DNA of 64,000 nucleotides from Rhodoligotrophos sp. CJ14 (GCF_038811545.1 NZ_CP133319.1:4228001-4292000); one strand, 5' to 3'; positions 26,816 through 36,800 are shown, counted from the stretch's first letter. Notes: a model not told the origin generated them from the sequence alone. Made by a program: numbers and translations.

Positions 26816-26841
26816 AACGCCAGCCTCTCAGAGATTGTTCC
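26816..26841 (-). promoter_or_regulatory. Candidate EcfG-type stress promoter for selO
   Basis: Read on the minus strand: GGAAC (26841-26837), a 17-base spacer and CGTT (26819-26816). This agrees with the alphaproteobacterial EcfG consensus GGAAC-N16/17-CGTT. The expected transcript start is about 65-70 bases before the selO ATG at 26740. A chance match cannot be excluded, but gene function (redox stress) and orientation fit. Confidence 0.5.
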
Positions 26842-26911
26842 TATATTGCGGGAAAGCAAGGCAGACCTGCTCTGCAAGGAGCACAAACCGGCTGCGGAAC
26901 CGAGGCATGCA

Positions 26912-27502
26912 ATGAATGCTGAGCAACTTCGTCTTTTGAGCGACGAGCCCGCCTGGCCTGAGGGCTTCGCCTATCAGCCGGATCTGATCTCCCCTGAGGA
27001 GGAAGCAGCCCTCATCGAGAATTTCCGCGCCTTACCGTTTAAGGCCTTCGAGTTTCAGGGCTATCGCGGCAACCGGCACGTGGTCTCTTTCGGCTTGCAT
27101 TATGACTTCAACACCAGCACCGTCCGGCCGGCAGAAGAAATTCCGGATATCCTGCTGCCGCTTCGCGCCGCCGCCGCGCGATTTGCCGAGGTCCCCGTCG
27201 AGACGATCAAGCATGTTCTCGTGACCGAATATTCGCCCGGCGCAGGCATTGGCTGGCATCGGGATCGGGCCATTTTCGAGGATGTAATAGGCATCTCGCT
27301 CGTCTCTCCTTGCCGCTTCAGGCTGAGGCGCAAGAGTGGCAACGGCTGGGAGCGAGCGGCCGTCACGCTCGCCCCGTGCTCGGCCTATTTGCTGCGAGGA
27401 CCGGTTCGCACCGCTTGGGAGCACAGCATTCCACCCATGGAGCAGCTGCGCTACTCCGTCACTTTCAGAACCCTGCGTGAGCGAGACGATCAGCCCGCAT
27501 AG
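26912..27502 (+). CDS. AlkB-like 2-oxoglutarate/Fe(II) dioxygenase
   Basis: Dioxygenase of 196 aa; the ATG at 26912 follows GAGG at good spacing and matches the length of compact AlkB homologues, while the upstream extension overlaps selO on the other strand. Fe(II) ligands are His116 and Asp118 (WHRDRA) and His171 (WEHSIPP); the 2-oxoglutarate contacts are in RYSVTFRTLR (Arg180, Arg186). AlkB proteins remove alkyl groups from DNA, RNA or protein. The N-terminal FEFQGYRGNRHVVSFG lid resembles the ALKBH group rather than E. coli AlkB itself. Its end overlaps the SGNH hydrolase tail by 13 bases (convergent). Confidence 0.9.
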   Translation: MNAEQLRLLSDEPAWPEGFAYQPDLISPEEEAALIENFRALPFKAFEFQGYRGNRHVVSFGLHYDFNTSTVRPAEEIPDILLPLRAAAARFAEVPVETIKHVLVTEYSPGAGIGWHRDRAIFEDVIGISLVSPCRFRLRRKSGNGWERAAVTLAPCSAYLLRGPVRTAWEHSIPPMEQLRYSVTFRTLRERDDQPA

Positions 27503-28230
27503 ATGGCGGTCCGTCTTCGGCCGAAATCGTGCTCCGCGACCAGGGAGACAATGGCCCGAGCGATCTTGCGGCCGCCCTGATCCGAAGGCTCGATGGCATT
27601 CGCGAAGTCCTGATCCTCATTGCATATGGTCCGAAGATCGAGCACGGGCACGCCGCGGATCCCGGCCTCCCGGATGATGCAGTCATTGAGCACCATCAGC
27701 GCCGTGGTTCCTACGGTGCGCTCGACCTGATCGGGATAGCGCGGATCATAGATCGTACAAACCGCTGCCGGTCGGTTCATCTGCCCGATCCCATCCAGCA
27801 TGGCTTGGTAATCCCGGCAGAACTGTGCGCGAATACTGGCAAGCTTGAGCAGGCTTTCAGCAATGCTGCGCGAAGGCTCATCCAGCACTGATGCATAGGC
27901 GAGGGCGTCATTGCCACCGATACTGATGATCAGATGGGTCGCATCTTGAGAAAGACCGGCCATCTGCCGGGGAAGATCTGCCATGCGGCCGCCATCGACA
28001 GCGAGCAGACTTGCCTGCCAGCCGCTCGGCATTTGCTGGCGCAAGTGACCGATCACGTCGATGCCGCCGCCCACATAGGCCCCATTGTCGAAGACCGAAT
28101 CACCCAATAATGCAATGTGGTCCATCGAGATGTTAACCTCTGCTCTGAGCTGACCACCGAGCGCCGTCGCCGTTAGAGACCCGGCGATGAACGACCGGCG
28201 CGACGGCCGATATCCGCCAGCAGAGCTCAT
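27490..28230 (-). CDS. SGNH/GDSL-family hydrolase, exported
   Basis: A 246-aa SGNH hydrolase. Block I is HIALLGDSVFDNGAYVGGG, giving the catalytic serine; the Gly and Asn of blocks II and III are in DGGRMADLP and SIGGNDAL. The C-terminal Asp/His block is not clear by eye. The start at 28230 (GAGGG upstream) gives an N-terminus PSRRSFIAGSLTATALGG, a good Tat signal, so the enzyme is probably periplasmic or lipid-anchored; a start at 28125 would give a cytosolic form. Substrate ester unknown. Confidence 0.85.
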   Translation of the reverse strand: MSSAGGYRPSRRSFIAGSLTATALGGQLRAEVNISMDHIALLGDSVFDNGAYVGGGIDVIGHLRQQMPSGWQASLLAVDGGRMADLPRQMAGLSQDATHLIISIGGNDALAYASVLDEPSRSIAESLLKLASIRAQFCRDYQAMLDGIGQMNRPAAVCTIYDPRYPDQVERTVGTTALMVLNDCIIREAGIRGVPVLDLRTICNEDQDFANAIEPSDQGGRKIARAIVSLVAEHDFGRRRTAIYAG

Positions 28231-28336
28231 GAACGCCCTCAAAGACGCAGCTTGCCAGGAGAATGCTGGCGGCTGCCGAGGGATCCCGTTGCGCGACAGT
28301 GTTTCGGGCGCTGGGCCACAGCCGTGGCGAGAGCCA

Positions 28337-29281
28337 TCAGACAAATGCTTTCTCGAGGAACTCGCCTGCTCGGTCGAGGGCCCGTCGGGCGCTGACCAAT
28401 TCCGCGCTGTTGAGCTGGAACACGTGATGCAGACGCTCCCAAATCTCCAGCTTTACCGGGACGCCTGCATTGGCCGCCAATCGGGCAAAGCGGAAGGAAT
28501 CATCGAGCAGGATCTCGTCTGATCCGACTTGGATGAGCAGTGGCGGCAAGCCGGCGAAGCGGCCGAACAGCGGCGAAGCGCCGGGATGGCGCGGAAGGGC
28601 CGACCCGAGATAGGTTCTGGCAGCACCCACGATCATGTCCCGGTTGAGAAGCGGCTCGGTCACTCTTGGATCGCCCATCGAGGAGCCGCTCTGCGATAGA
28701 TCGGTCCACGGTGAGAACATAACCCCCGCAACGGCCTGTGTCAGGGCCTTGTCGGCAGCGATTTGAGCCAGCGTCACCAATGCGAGACCACCGCCAGCGG
28801 AATCACCGACAAGAGCGATCTTGCTGAAGCCGCTTTCGGTCAACCAACGATAGGCCACGAGCGCGGTCTTCGGGGCTGCGGGAAAGGGCTGTTCAGGGGC
28901 GAGCGGATACTGGAGGGCGAAGGTCGCAGCCCGCGCCCGTGTGGCGATCTGGCTGGCAAAGCCGCGATAGGCGCGGGGGCTTCCCTGAATATAGGCGCCG
29001 CCATGCAAAAACAGGATGGCGCGATCCTGCACCGCGTTTTCCGGATGGCACCACCAGCCCTGAACCGGGCCACTGTCCACCTCTTCGAAGCGAACACCAT
29101 CTGCCGCTGGCGACCTGCCTATGAAGCGGTCATAGATCTCGCGAGGCTCTCCCTGAGCTGTGCCCCAGAAACGGGCGAATGCCGCGCGCAATGCGGATTC
29201 CGCGTCAACATCCTGCTCCGCAAGAGCAACAATCTCCTGACGCAGGACATCGCGCTTGGATACAGTATTATCTTGTCTCAT
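28337..29281 (-). CDS. Alpha/beta hydrolase, hormone-sensitive-lipase family
   Basis: Esterase of 314 aa. The HSL oxyanion motif is LFLHGGAYIQGS, the nucleophile is in GDSAGGGLAL, the acid is in VGSDEILLDD and the histidine is in RLHHVFQ. Family IV esterases hydrolyse short acyl esters. An N-terminal helical cap (SKRDVLRQEIVALAEQ) precedes the core. The AT-rich 130 bases upstream are unlike the GC-rich surroundings and presumably carry its promoter. The gap of 106 bases to the SGNH gene has no recognisable feature. Confidence 0.92.
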   Translation of the reverse strand: MRQDNTVSKRDVLRQEIVALAEQDVDAESALRAAFARFWGTAQGEPREIYDRFIGRSPAADGVRFEEVDSGPVQGWWCHPENAVQDRAILFLHGGAYIQGSPRAYRGFASQIATRARAATFALQYPLAPEQPFPAAPKTALVAYRWLTESGFSKIALVGDSAGGGLALVTLAQIAADKALTQAVAGVMFSPWTDLSQSGSSMGDPRVTEPLLNRDMIVGAARTYLGSALPRHPGASPLFGRFAGLPPLLIQVGSDEILLDDSFRFARLAANAGVPVKLEIWERLHHVFQLNSAELVSARRALDRAGEFLEKAFV

Positions 29282-29344
29282 CGAGTAATATCCAAGAAAA
29301 TTTCATGTGAATACAATACTGAACTCGTATTTATATTTGATGTG

Positions 29345-29379
29345 CCATGTCCCGTCCAGCGGCTCTGCCGATGACATGG
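29345..29379. promoter_or_regulatory. Inverted repeat CCATGTC-N21-GACATGG
   Basis: Seven-base arms at 29345-29351 and 29373-29379, with a small GGC/GCC stem inside the loop. It lies in the spacer between the esterase start and the efflux gene end. It could be part of the esterase 5' region or of the transcript end of the efflux gene. No T-run follows. Confidence 0.3.
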
Positions 29380-29386
29380 GTACGAC

Positions 29387-29411
29387 AAAATTGCCTGCGA
29401 ATGGCAGGCAG
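29387..29411 (-). terminator. Rho-independent terminator after the efflux gene
   Basis: On the minus strand, just after the efflux-pump stop codon, TGCCTGC (29410-29404) pairs with GCAGGCA (29398-29392) across a five-base loop and is followed by ATTTTG. The stem is perfect and GC-rich; the T-tract is short, so efficiency is uncertain. Confidence 0.5.
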
Positions 29412-29412
29412 G

Positions 29413-30987
29413 CTACTGAACGCTGGCCCTTCGCAGCTTCCGCAGCAGGATGCCTGCCGCCAGCGCGCCAGCGACGGCGAGGATGGCGCAGAGGCCGGTT
29501 GCCACCGCCATGGCCTCTGTGAAGGCAGCCTTGGCCATGGTGAGCAATCCGCTTGCAGCTCCGCTGAGTTCCTGTGCAACGGCCGCAGCACCGCCGAGAC
29601 TGCCGCGTGCGGCCTCGAGCGATTGGGGCGGAAGGCCCGGCGCCAGCACCTCGCTCATGAGGCTCCGATAGACAGCCACGCCGATGCTGCCCAGGATGGC
29701 GATGCCAAGCACGCCGCCAAACTCGGCGCCGGTCTCGGAGATGGCGCTGGCGGCTCCCGCCCGTTCTGGCGGGGCTGAGCTCACGATGATGTCGGTGGTG
29801 AGCACGAAGGTCGGACCGAGGCCGATCGACAGGATCACCGTGCCGGCAATCAGCACCGGCAACCCGCCATGGCTGAGCTGGGTGAGCAGGGCCATGCCGA
29901 TCGCCAAAAGGCCCATGCCGCTTGCAATCACAGTGGCGGGCGGAAAGCGCTGCACCACGAATGGTGCGAGCAGCGAGCCGGCTGTGATGGTGGCGGCCGA
30001 AGGCAGGCTCCACAAGGCGGCGGCCAGCGGGCTCAGGCCCAGCACCAGCTGCATATATTGCGCAATGAACAGGAACGTCCCGAACATCACCAGGCAGCCC
30101 AGGAGGTTGATCGTGAGCGCGGTGGAGAAGGCGCGCGTACGGAACAGCCGGAGATCGATCAGCGGATCAGCCAATTGCCCTTGGCGGCGGATGAAGGCAA
30201 AACCAAGCCCGATCCCCGCAACAACGAACAGGCCTGCCATGGCTGAGGGGCCATGCTCGGCGATCTGCTTCAGGCCGTACACCACCGACAGAACCGCCGC
30301 CAGCGAGAGGGCAGCGCTCAGGAGGTCGGCTCGTCCCGCATCGGGGTCGCGGTATTCGGGCAAGAGCCATGGCGCCGTGGCAAGCACCAGTACCATCACC
30401 GGCAAGGCCAGCAGAAACACAGATCCCCAGGGGAAGAATTCCAGGAGGATGCCACCGAGAATGGGGCCTATAAGCCCTCCCGCCGCATAGCTCGTGCCCC
30501 AGACGCTGATCGCCAAGGTGCGTTGCCGCTCATCCCGGAACATGTTGCGAATGAGCGAAAGCGTGGAGGGTGCGATTGTCGCCCCGGCAATGCCGAGCAG
30601 GGCGCGAGCGAAAATGAGCATCTCCGCCGTCGTGGAGATCGCGGCCAGGATCGAGGCGAGCCCGAAGGCTGCCGCCCCGGTCATCAGCAAAAGGCGTCGG
30701 CCGATGCGATCACCGAGGCTGCCCATGATGATCAGCCATCCCGCCACCATGAACCCGTAGATATCGACGATCCACAGAAGCTGGGTGGCGCTGGGCTTGA
30801 GATCGGCGCTGAGCGCGGGCACGGCCAGATTGAGGACGGTGAGGTCCATGGAATAGAGCAGGCACGGCAATGCAATGACCGCAAGCCCCATCCACTCCCG
30901 CGCCGTGGCTTTAGGCGGCACCTTATTGGGTGCCACGCCGTCGGGCGACACCTCTGCTATGCTCGCCCCGGACACTCCGGTCGACAT
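29413..30987 (-). CDS. MFS multidrug efflux transporter (DHA2, QacA/SmvA-like)
   Basis: Inner-membrane drug:proton antiporter of 524 aa, with about 14 hydrophobic segments as in the DHA2 family. Start at 30987 has GGAG upstream. Motif D1-like LNLAVPALSADL is in helix 1, motif A is GSLGDRIGRRLLLMTG, motif C is GIAGATIAPSTLSLIRNMF, and the C-terminal half carries GPTFVLTTDIIVSSAPPERAGAASAISET. Such pumps export quaternary ammonium compounds and dyes. No regulator is adjacent. The 79-base upstream spacer to the DUF2161 gene is the only place for a local promoter. Confidence 0.93.
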   Translation of the reverse strand: MSTGVSGASIAEVSPDGVAPNKVPPKATAREWMGLAVIALPCLLYSMDLTVLNLAVPALSADLKPSATQLLWIVDIYGFMVAGWLIIMGSLGDRIGRRLLLMTGAAAFGLASILAAISTTAEMLIFARALLGIAGATIAPSTLSLIRNMFRDERQRTLAISVWGTSYAAGGLIGPILGGILLEFFPWGSVFLLALPVMVLVLATAPWLLPEYRDPDAGRADLLSAALSLAAVLSVVYGLKQIAEHGPSAMAGLFVVAGIGLGFAFIRRQGQLADPLIDLRLFRTRAFSTALTINLLGCLVMFGTFLFIAQYMQLVLGLSPLAAALWSLPSAATITAGSLLAPFVVQRFPPATVIASGMGLLAIGMALLTQLSHGGLPVLIAGTVILSIGLGPTFVLTTDIIVSSAPPERAGAASAISETGAEFGGVLGIAILGSIGVAVYRSLMSEVLAPGLPPQSLEAARGSLGGAAAVAQELSGAASGLLTMAKAAFTEAMAVATGLCAILAVAGALAAGILLRKLRRASVQ

Positions 30988-31066
30988 GATCACTCCAATC
31001 AAGTAATGCCCCACTGGGGCCCAAGGCGCGGGTTCGCGCGGGCTCACAGCAGATCGCGCAACTTTG

Positions 31067-31771
31067 CTAGGCTTTCAAGGGGCTGCTATCTGCCATTGTT
31101 TCGTGAAGAGGACATGTCGCCTCTGCTTGCGGCCACCGGGTGATCGCCATCCGGCCGGCATCCGTGAGATCATAGACGCCGCGCTCGATGCGGACGAACC
31201 ACCCATAGACATTGCGAAACAGGATCTTGGGCGCATCCGGGATTTCCGCCTTGAGATCCCTCGGCCGCTTGGGACCCTTGGCCAGCGCCGCCGCGCAGGC
31301 AAGCGCCTGTTGGCGATAAGCCGTCATGATCGGGCTGCGCGAGCCGCCGCCCACCATGGGGTCGCCTTGCCGACGGCGATGCTCGTCGACCAGTCGCGAG
31401 CGGCGTCGCGGGTCTTTGCGCGGCATGGCGGCGGCCGGGCTCACGATCACCTGAACTTGGCCATTGCCCGAAACCCCGAGCAGGCCGAAGCCGAGCCTGC
31501 GGCAGAGATTGCGGAACCGCGGATCACTCTCCCGTCCTCGCCCGCGGGTCGAGAGCTTTGCCGCAAGCCAGATCTCATCGCAAGCTGTGGCGCGATCAAC
31601 GCCCTGCAGCACGAGCTCGAGATTGAAAGTAAGCTTCAACTCACCGATGACCACGATGGGCGGATCATCGCGCTTGAGCGCCACGAGATCGCATCCGCCC
31701 ACCTCACCCTTGACGGTATAGCCGAGCTCTTCGAGAAAGCGCTTGACCGGGCGATAGAGGGCGGTTTCCAG
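31067..31771 (-). CDS. DUF2161 family protein (PD-(D/E)xK nuclease-like), apparent CTG start
   Basis: A protein of about 234 aa. Family members begin with a segment like ETALYRPVKRFLEELGYTVKGEV, and here that segment is encoded only if translation starts at CTG 31771; GGAG lies seven bases before it, an in-frame TAA eight codons earlier closes the frame, and the first ATG/GTG/TTG (GTG, 31702) would remove 23 conserved residues. The nuclease-like core is GCDLVAL...VVIGELKL (D-x-n-ExK). A wHTH-like C-terminus (RDLKAEIPDAPKILFRNVYG...RGVYDLTDAG) follows. Annotated elsewhere as a phosphodiesterase, with no demonstrated function known to me. Confidence 0.8.
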   Translation of the reverse strand: METALYRPVKRFLEELGYTVKGEVGGCDLVALKRDDPPIVVIGELKLTFNLELVLQGVDRATACDEIWLAAKLSTRGRGRESDPRFRNLCRRLGFGLLGVSGNGQVQVIVSPAAAMPRKDPRRRSRLVDEHRRRQGDPMVGGGSRSPIMTAYRQQALACAAALAKGPKRPRDLKAEIPDAPKILFRNVYGWFVRIERGVYDLTDAGRMAITRWPQAEATCPLHETMADSSPLKA

Positions 31772-31884
31772 AGCAGGTCTCCGTTCAGGGCGTCTTTACA
31801 GCTTGCTCTGGGCGTAACCAGGATTTGCCGCGAGCGCAACCGCCCTGCCTCTTGGAGGCGCACTCCCTGACCGGGCTTGTTCCC

Positions 31885-32790
31885 CTACGACAAGCCGGCC
31901 AGCCGGTTATGAATGGTGGTGGCGGCGATCGCCGCGTGCCCAAAGGCGACCGCGATCTGATTGAGCTCGTTCACGATGTCACCTGCCGCAAACAGACCTG
32001 GAACCGATGTCTCCTGATGCGGATCGGTGATGAGGCAGCCGGCCTCGTTTGCCTCCGCCCCGAGCGCCAGCGCAAGGTCGGTTCTGATCTCGGCGCCAAG
32101 GGCGGGATAAAGCACATCCACCCGATGCTTATGGCCATCTGACATGATCGCGGTGATGTCGTCGCCCTCAACCATCAGATCCCTGACCGGGTGGAAATGG
32201 CAGGCAATACCCGCTTCCAGCATCCGCCGGCATTCCTCTGCCGTGGCCTCCGTATCGGGACCCAGCGGAAGCACCGTCAGCCTGTCCGTGAAAGTGCGCA
32301 GGAATAGGGCCTTCTTCATTGCCTGGCGCATCGGTCCGAGCACGGCCACTGTTTTCCCGATGACCTCATAACCGTCACAGACCGGGCAAAGCCTCACATG
32401 CCCTTCCCGGAGGAGCCGCCCGAGGCTTGGCAGATCAGGCTGCCTGTCGAGAATGCCGGTGGCGAGAATGACTGTCCTGGCGATCACGTCCGAGCCATCG
32501 ATTTCGGCCCGGAAGCAGTTCTCCGTGCGGGAAAGCTGGGCAACGGTGCCGGTCTTCAACTCGACCCCGTAGCACCGCGCCTGATCGCGTAGCCTGCGGA
32601 GCAGTTCCGTGCCGCCAATCCCGTCGGGAAACCCTGGAACATTATGCGAGAGCGGGATGAGGCTCGCCCGGCTCGCGCCCGCATCGATCACAAGAAATCG
32701 GCAGCGATAGCGCGCGAGGTAAATGGCCGCGGTAAGCCCCGCAGGACCCGCACCGATCACCAGACAGTCCAGCGCATTTGGGCTCATCAT
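31885..32790 (-). CDS. Thioredoxin reductase-like NAD(P)/FAD oxidoreductase
   Basis: Flavoprotein of 301 aa with the TrxR layout: FAD motif [18 protein letters not shown] at the N-terminus, central [11 protein letters not shown], a CxxC pair in [10 protein letters not shown], and C-terminal [14 protein letters not shown]. The NAD(P) motif, usually GGGxxA, is degenerate here ([12 protein letters not shown]), so the electron donor is unclear. With no thioredoxin gene nearby it may reduce another disulfide protein or be an oxidase-type relative. The MBL gene follows upstream on the same strand after a 27-base gap. Confidence 0.88.
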   Translation of the reverse strand: MMSPNALDCLVIGAGPAGLTAAIYLARYRCRFLVIDAGASRASLIPLSHNVPGFPDGIGGTELLRRLRDQARCYGVELKTGTVAQLSRTENCFRAEIDGSDVIARTVILATGILDRQPDLPSLGRLLREGHVRLCPVCDGYEVIGKTVAVLGPMRQAMKKALFLRTFTDRLTVLPLGPDTEATAEECRRMLEAGIACHFHPVRDLMVEGDDITAIMSDGHKHRVDVLYPALGAEIRTDLALALGAEANEAGCLITDPHQETSVPGLFAAGDIVNELNQIAVAFGHAAIAATTIHNRLAGLS

Positions 32791-32817
32791 CGATTCTCTT
32801 GGGCCTGTCGCCGCCGA

Positions 32818-33720
32818 TCACGCCGGGCTGCAATAGGCGCTGCCATCCTCCGCCCGGGCCGGCCGGTCGAGATACTTGCCGCGCGACGGTACGGCGACCC
32901 GGGGAAACTCGCGCGCAAGCTGGTCTAAAGCGCTGCGCATTTCGGCACCCTGCATCGGCTCCCCATGCCCCGTAATCACGAGCTCGGGTTTGAGCGTGGC
33001 AAGCTTTGCAACCGATTGGCCTGCCTTGTCCCATTCGGTGGTGAAATACATCGGCGGACCGTGCATCTCCGCGCGTTGGACAGCAACGGCATAGGCAGAC
33101 TCCTGGTCCGTGGTGACAAACGCATCGCCCGCGATGAGCGCGCGGTCGCTTTCCCGCCACAGCGAGACGTGACCGACACTATGGCCGGGCGTGTGGATCC
33201 AGCGCCAGCCCGGCATATGCGGCACGGATCCATCCTCCGGTAAGGTGTGCAACCTATCCCCGAGCTGGATCGGCCCCTGCGGATAGAGCTTGGCAAGTGC
33301 CGCCATGGCACCACCCCCGACGCTTGGATCACCCGGCGGATAGGCGGCCTTGCCCTCGAGATAAGGCCGCTCGAGCGGGTGTGCATAGACTGGCACGTCC
33401 CATTCGGCCGCGAGATCTTCAAGCACCCCGACATGGTCGAAGTGCCCATGGGTGAGGATGATCGCAGCCGGCCGTCCCTCACCCCCGAAACGCTCGGCAG
33501 CCGCATCTTTGATCAAACCTTTGGTGCCGAAGAGGCCAGCATCAATGAGAACCCAGCGCCTGTCACCGGCTGCCGGCATCCCGGAGAAGATCACATTGAC
33601 AATGCCGAGGCGCCGATAGGCGAGATCGGGGGCGATCTCATGGGTCTTGTCCCTGCGCGCTGCATCCAGTGCCGGATCGAGAGCACTCGCCTCTGGGGAG
33701 AGTGGAATTTGCTGTGCCAT
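32818..33720 (-). CDS. Metallo-beta-lactamase-fold hydrolase
   Basis: MBL-fold protein of 300 aa, start at 33720. The metal motif is THGHFDHVG, the second histidine is in TPGHSVGHVSLW, the bridging Asp is in LIAGDAFVTT and the last His is in VITGHGEPM. The N-terminal DLAYRRLGIVNVIF strand is shared with a group annotated as Zn-dependent hydrolases including glyoxalase II. It lies 27 bases upstream of the flavoprotein gene and may be co-transcribed with it. The 151 bases between it and the helicase gene contain two dyads. Confidence 0.92.
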   Translation of the reverse strand: MAQQIPLSPEASALDPALDAARRDKTHEIAPDLAYRRLGIVNVIFSGMPAAGDRRWVLIDAGLFGTKGLIKDAAAERFGGEGRPAAIILTHGHFDHVGVLEDLAAEWDVPVYAHPLERPYLEGKAAYPPGDPSVGGGAMAALAKLYPQGPIQLGDRLHTLPEDGSVPHMPGWRWIHTPGHSVGHVSLWRESDRALIAGDAFVTTDQESAYAVAVQRAEMHGPPMYFTTEWDKAGQSVAKLATLKPELVITGHGEPMQGAEMRSALDQLAREFPRVAVPSRGKYLDRPARAEDGSAYCSPA

Positions 33721-33771
33721 GGCTGACCCATATCTTCCGAACTCTGGACGAAACCTCCAGGCTCGCAAGCC

Positions 33772-33797
33772 GGTTCCCGCTTGGCGAGTCGGGAACC
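33772..33797. promoter_or_regulatory. Inverted repeat GGTTCCCG-N10-CGGGAACC
   Basis: Perfect eight-base arms (33772-33779 and 33790-33797) in the divergent region between the MBL gene (-) and the Mfd-like gene (+). Both arms contain GGAAC on one strand, and each is followed at EcfG-like distance by a near match to CGTT (CGGT at 33813 on +, GGTT near 33752 on -), so either a bidirectional stress promoter or a repressor operator is possible. A fold-back RNA in the 5' leader is a third option. Confidence 0.4.
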
Positions 33798-33822
33798 CGC
33801 CGGCACGTCCAGCGGTTCTCAG

Positions 33823-33838
33823 CGGGTCAATTGTCCCG
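33823..33838. promoter_or_regulatory. Second dyad near the Mfd-like gene start
   Basis: CGGG-T-CAATTG-T-CCCG is a 16-base palindrome with one mismatched pair. It ends 34 bases before ATG 33872 and lies downstream of the first dyad in the same divergent region. Its centre CAATTG is itself palindromic. The purpose is unknown; it could be a binding site that sits over the transcript start. Confidence 0.3.
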
Positions 33839-33871
33839 ATGAATGTTTGGCATCGCCGTGCGTAGACCGAA

Positions 33872-36800
33872 ATGCCCCGAGAGCCCCGGCGGTCGGCGAT
33901 GAAGCATCAGCCGGCACCGTCGCGCCTTGGCCTTCTGCCTGAGATTTCGCAAAGATCACCCTTGGGCGCGATCGCTGTCTCCGTGCTGACAGCCTGGCAG
34001 CAGGCTGGACCTGGTGGAGTTCTGTTCCTCTCTGCGGATGAGCGCCGCACCGAGCATTTGGGCGCTATGCTCTATGCCCTTGATCCTGAGTGTAACCCGC
34101 TGGTTTTGCCGCGATGGGATGCCTTGCCTTATGACGGAGGCCTGCCGGCGCGCGAGATCATGGGACGGCGCTCATCCGTCCTGCGCCGTCTGGCGGAGGG
34201 GTTGCCAAAGCCGCTGGTGATCACCACGGTCGACGCGGCGCTGCAGCGAGTACCCTACCGTGCGATCTGGCCCGATGCCACCCTGAGGCTCACGTCTGGG
34301 TTTGCCATCACCACAGAGGAGCTCCGCAGCTTCTTCCTTCGCACCGGCTACGAGGTCGATGCCCTGGTCGACGAGCCAGGGGAAGTTGCGATCCAGAGGC
34401 AGATGGTCGATGTCTATCCCGCGGGCGCTCTCGGACCGGTGCGGATCGGCTTGGCCAATGGCGAGATCGCCAGCCTGCAGAGCTATGACCCCACGACCCA
34501 GCGGACCACGGACGATCTGCCTGAGGTGGTGCTCGATGCTGCATCCGAACTTGCGGTCCTGAATCGGCCTCAATCTTCCTCCACGTCCGAAGTGGATGAG
34601 GATGCGCGGTCGGCCAACCTCGAGACCCTGTTCGATTACCTGCCCGGTGCCGTAATCATCCGGGATCACGACATCGATCGGCGCATGACCGCATGGCTCG
34701 AACAGGTTCGCGAGGCCTATGAGGGTCACAAGATCTTGCCCCTTGGGAACCGTCCTGTGGCAAGCGGGATCGCCATCCCACCGCAGGACCTTTATCTGGG
34801 CGAGGCGGAATGGCATGCCGCCTTCGCCAGGTCCGAGGTCCTGGATATTCCGAAAGCGCGCACCGAGCCCGGCGAAAGCACTCCCAAGTTTATCGCCGAG
34901 CGCAGCCCACGCAAGGCTCTGCAGACCTTCATTGAAAGCCAGCGAGCAAATGCCCGGCGCATCCTGCTGGCCGCGATCGATGAGCGCGATCTGAGGCGGC
35001 TTGAGCAGCGCGCTCGCCAGGCGGCGGGCAGTCCGATCGAGCGCTGCCCTGACTGGCATTCGGCCTTGGCGAGCTCTGCGGAAGTCGTGAGCCTCCAGGT
35101 TGATTTCGATGCGGGCTTTGTCATGCCGTCCCTGGGCGTTGCAGTCATTGCCGCGTCCGATGTGCTCGGCAGCAGGACGTCCCATGAAACACCTCTCGGT
35201 TGGCGCGAACGGGATCTCGCTGAAACCGAGGAAGTGCTGCGGCCGGGCGATGTGGTTATCCATCTCGACCGCGGCGCGGCGGTTCTGCGTGGCCTCGAGA
35301 GCGTCACCGCGCTAGACGTGGCGGAACAGGAGGTCATCCGGCTCGAATTCGCCAATGAGGCGAGCGTCATGGTGCCTGTTGAGGAGCTTGCGCTCATCTG
35401 GCGCTATGGCGCGGACGCGGAGATTACGCTTGATCGGGCCGACGGCGCCTCTTGGGTGAAGCGCCGGAACGCCCTCCAGGAGGAAATCCGGGAAACAGCG
35501 CAAAAGCTTGTCGCCCTGGCCAGCGAGCGTGAGGCCAAGTCAGCCCCGAAGCTCGTGCCACCCGTCGCCGAATACGAGCGCTTCGTTGCCCGCTTTCCCT
35601 ATTTCCCGACCCCTGACCAGGCGCGTGCTGCCGAGGAGGTCCTGGCGGATCTCGCGAGAGGGCGGCCCATGGACCGGCTGGTCTGCGGCGATGTCGGCTT
35701 TGGCAAGACGGAGATTGCCCTGCGCGCGGCAGCGGCCGCTATCTTGAGCGGCAAGCAGGTTGCCGTGGCGGTTCCTACCACCGTGCTCGCGCGCCAGCAT
35801 TACGAGACCTTCCGGCGCCGTTTCTCGGGCTTCAACGTCAAGATTGGTCAGCTGTCGCGCCTCACCCCCGCCGCGGAGAAGCGCGCCGTGAAGAAGAGCT
35901 TGCGCGATGGCACGCTCAATCTGGTGATCGGCACCCACGCTCTTGCGCAGAAGGATATTCGCTTTCACGATCTCGCTCTGGTCGTCATCGACGAGGAGCA
36001 GCGTTTCGGCGCGCGCCACAAGGCGACGCTCCGAGAGCTGGGTCAAGACGCGCATCGCCTTACCCTGACCGCGACGCCCATCCCGCGCACATTGCAGGCC
36101 GCGATCACGGGTCTGCAGAGCGTCAGCGTCATCGCAACGCCGCCCACCCGCAGATTGCCGGTTCGCACTCTACAAGCAGACCTCAGCGATGAGACGGTTC
36201 GCTCGGCCTTGATCTATGAGTGGCGCCGGGGAGGGCAGAGCTTCATCGTCTGCCCCCGGATCGAAGACCTCGAGCCGTGGCAGCAGCGTCTGGTGCAAGC
36301 AACACCTGAGCTTACCGCCTTCACGATCCACGGCAAGATGCCCGCATCTGACGTTGATGACGTCATGATGAGGTTTGCCGCCGGCGAGGGCGATGTCCTG
36401 CTGGCCACGAACATCATCGAAAGCGGGCTTGATCTGCCCCGCGCCAACACGATCCTCATCTGGCGCCCTGATCGGTTCGGGCTTGCGCAGCTCCACCAGC
36501 TTCGTGGGCGGGTCGGGCGTGGCGGCAGGCGCGGCTATGCGTATTTGATGCGGGACCCCCAGGCATCAGCATCCCCCCTATCTGAAAAGCGGCTTCGGGT
36601 CTTGCAGGAGCTGAACCAGCTGGGGGCGGGCTTCGACATCAGCGCCCGTGATCTTGATTTGCGCGGTGCTGGTGACCTGTTCGGGGCTGAACAGGCCGGC
36701 CATTTGAAGCTGGTGGGCCCCGCGCTTTACCGCCACCTTCTCGACGGGGCGCTCAGCGTGGCGCGCGGTGAGCCCTTGCCCGATGAGACTGTACCAGAGC

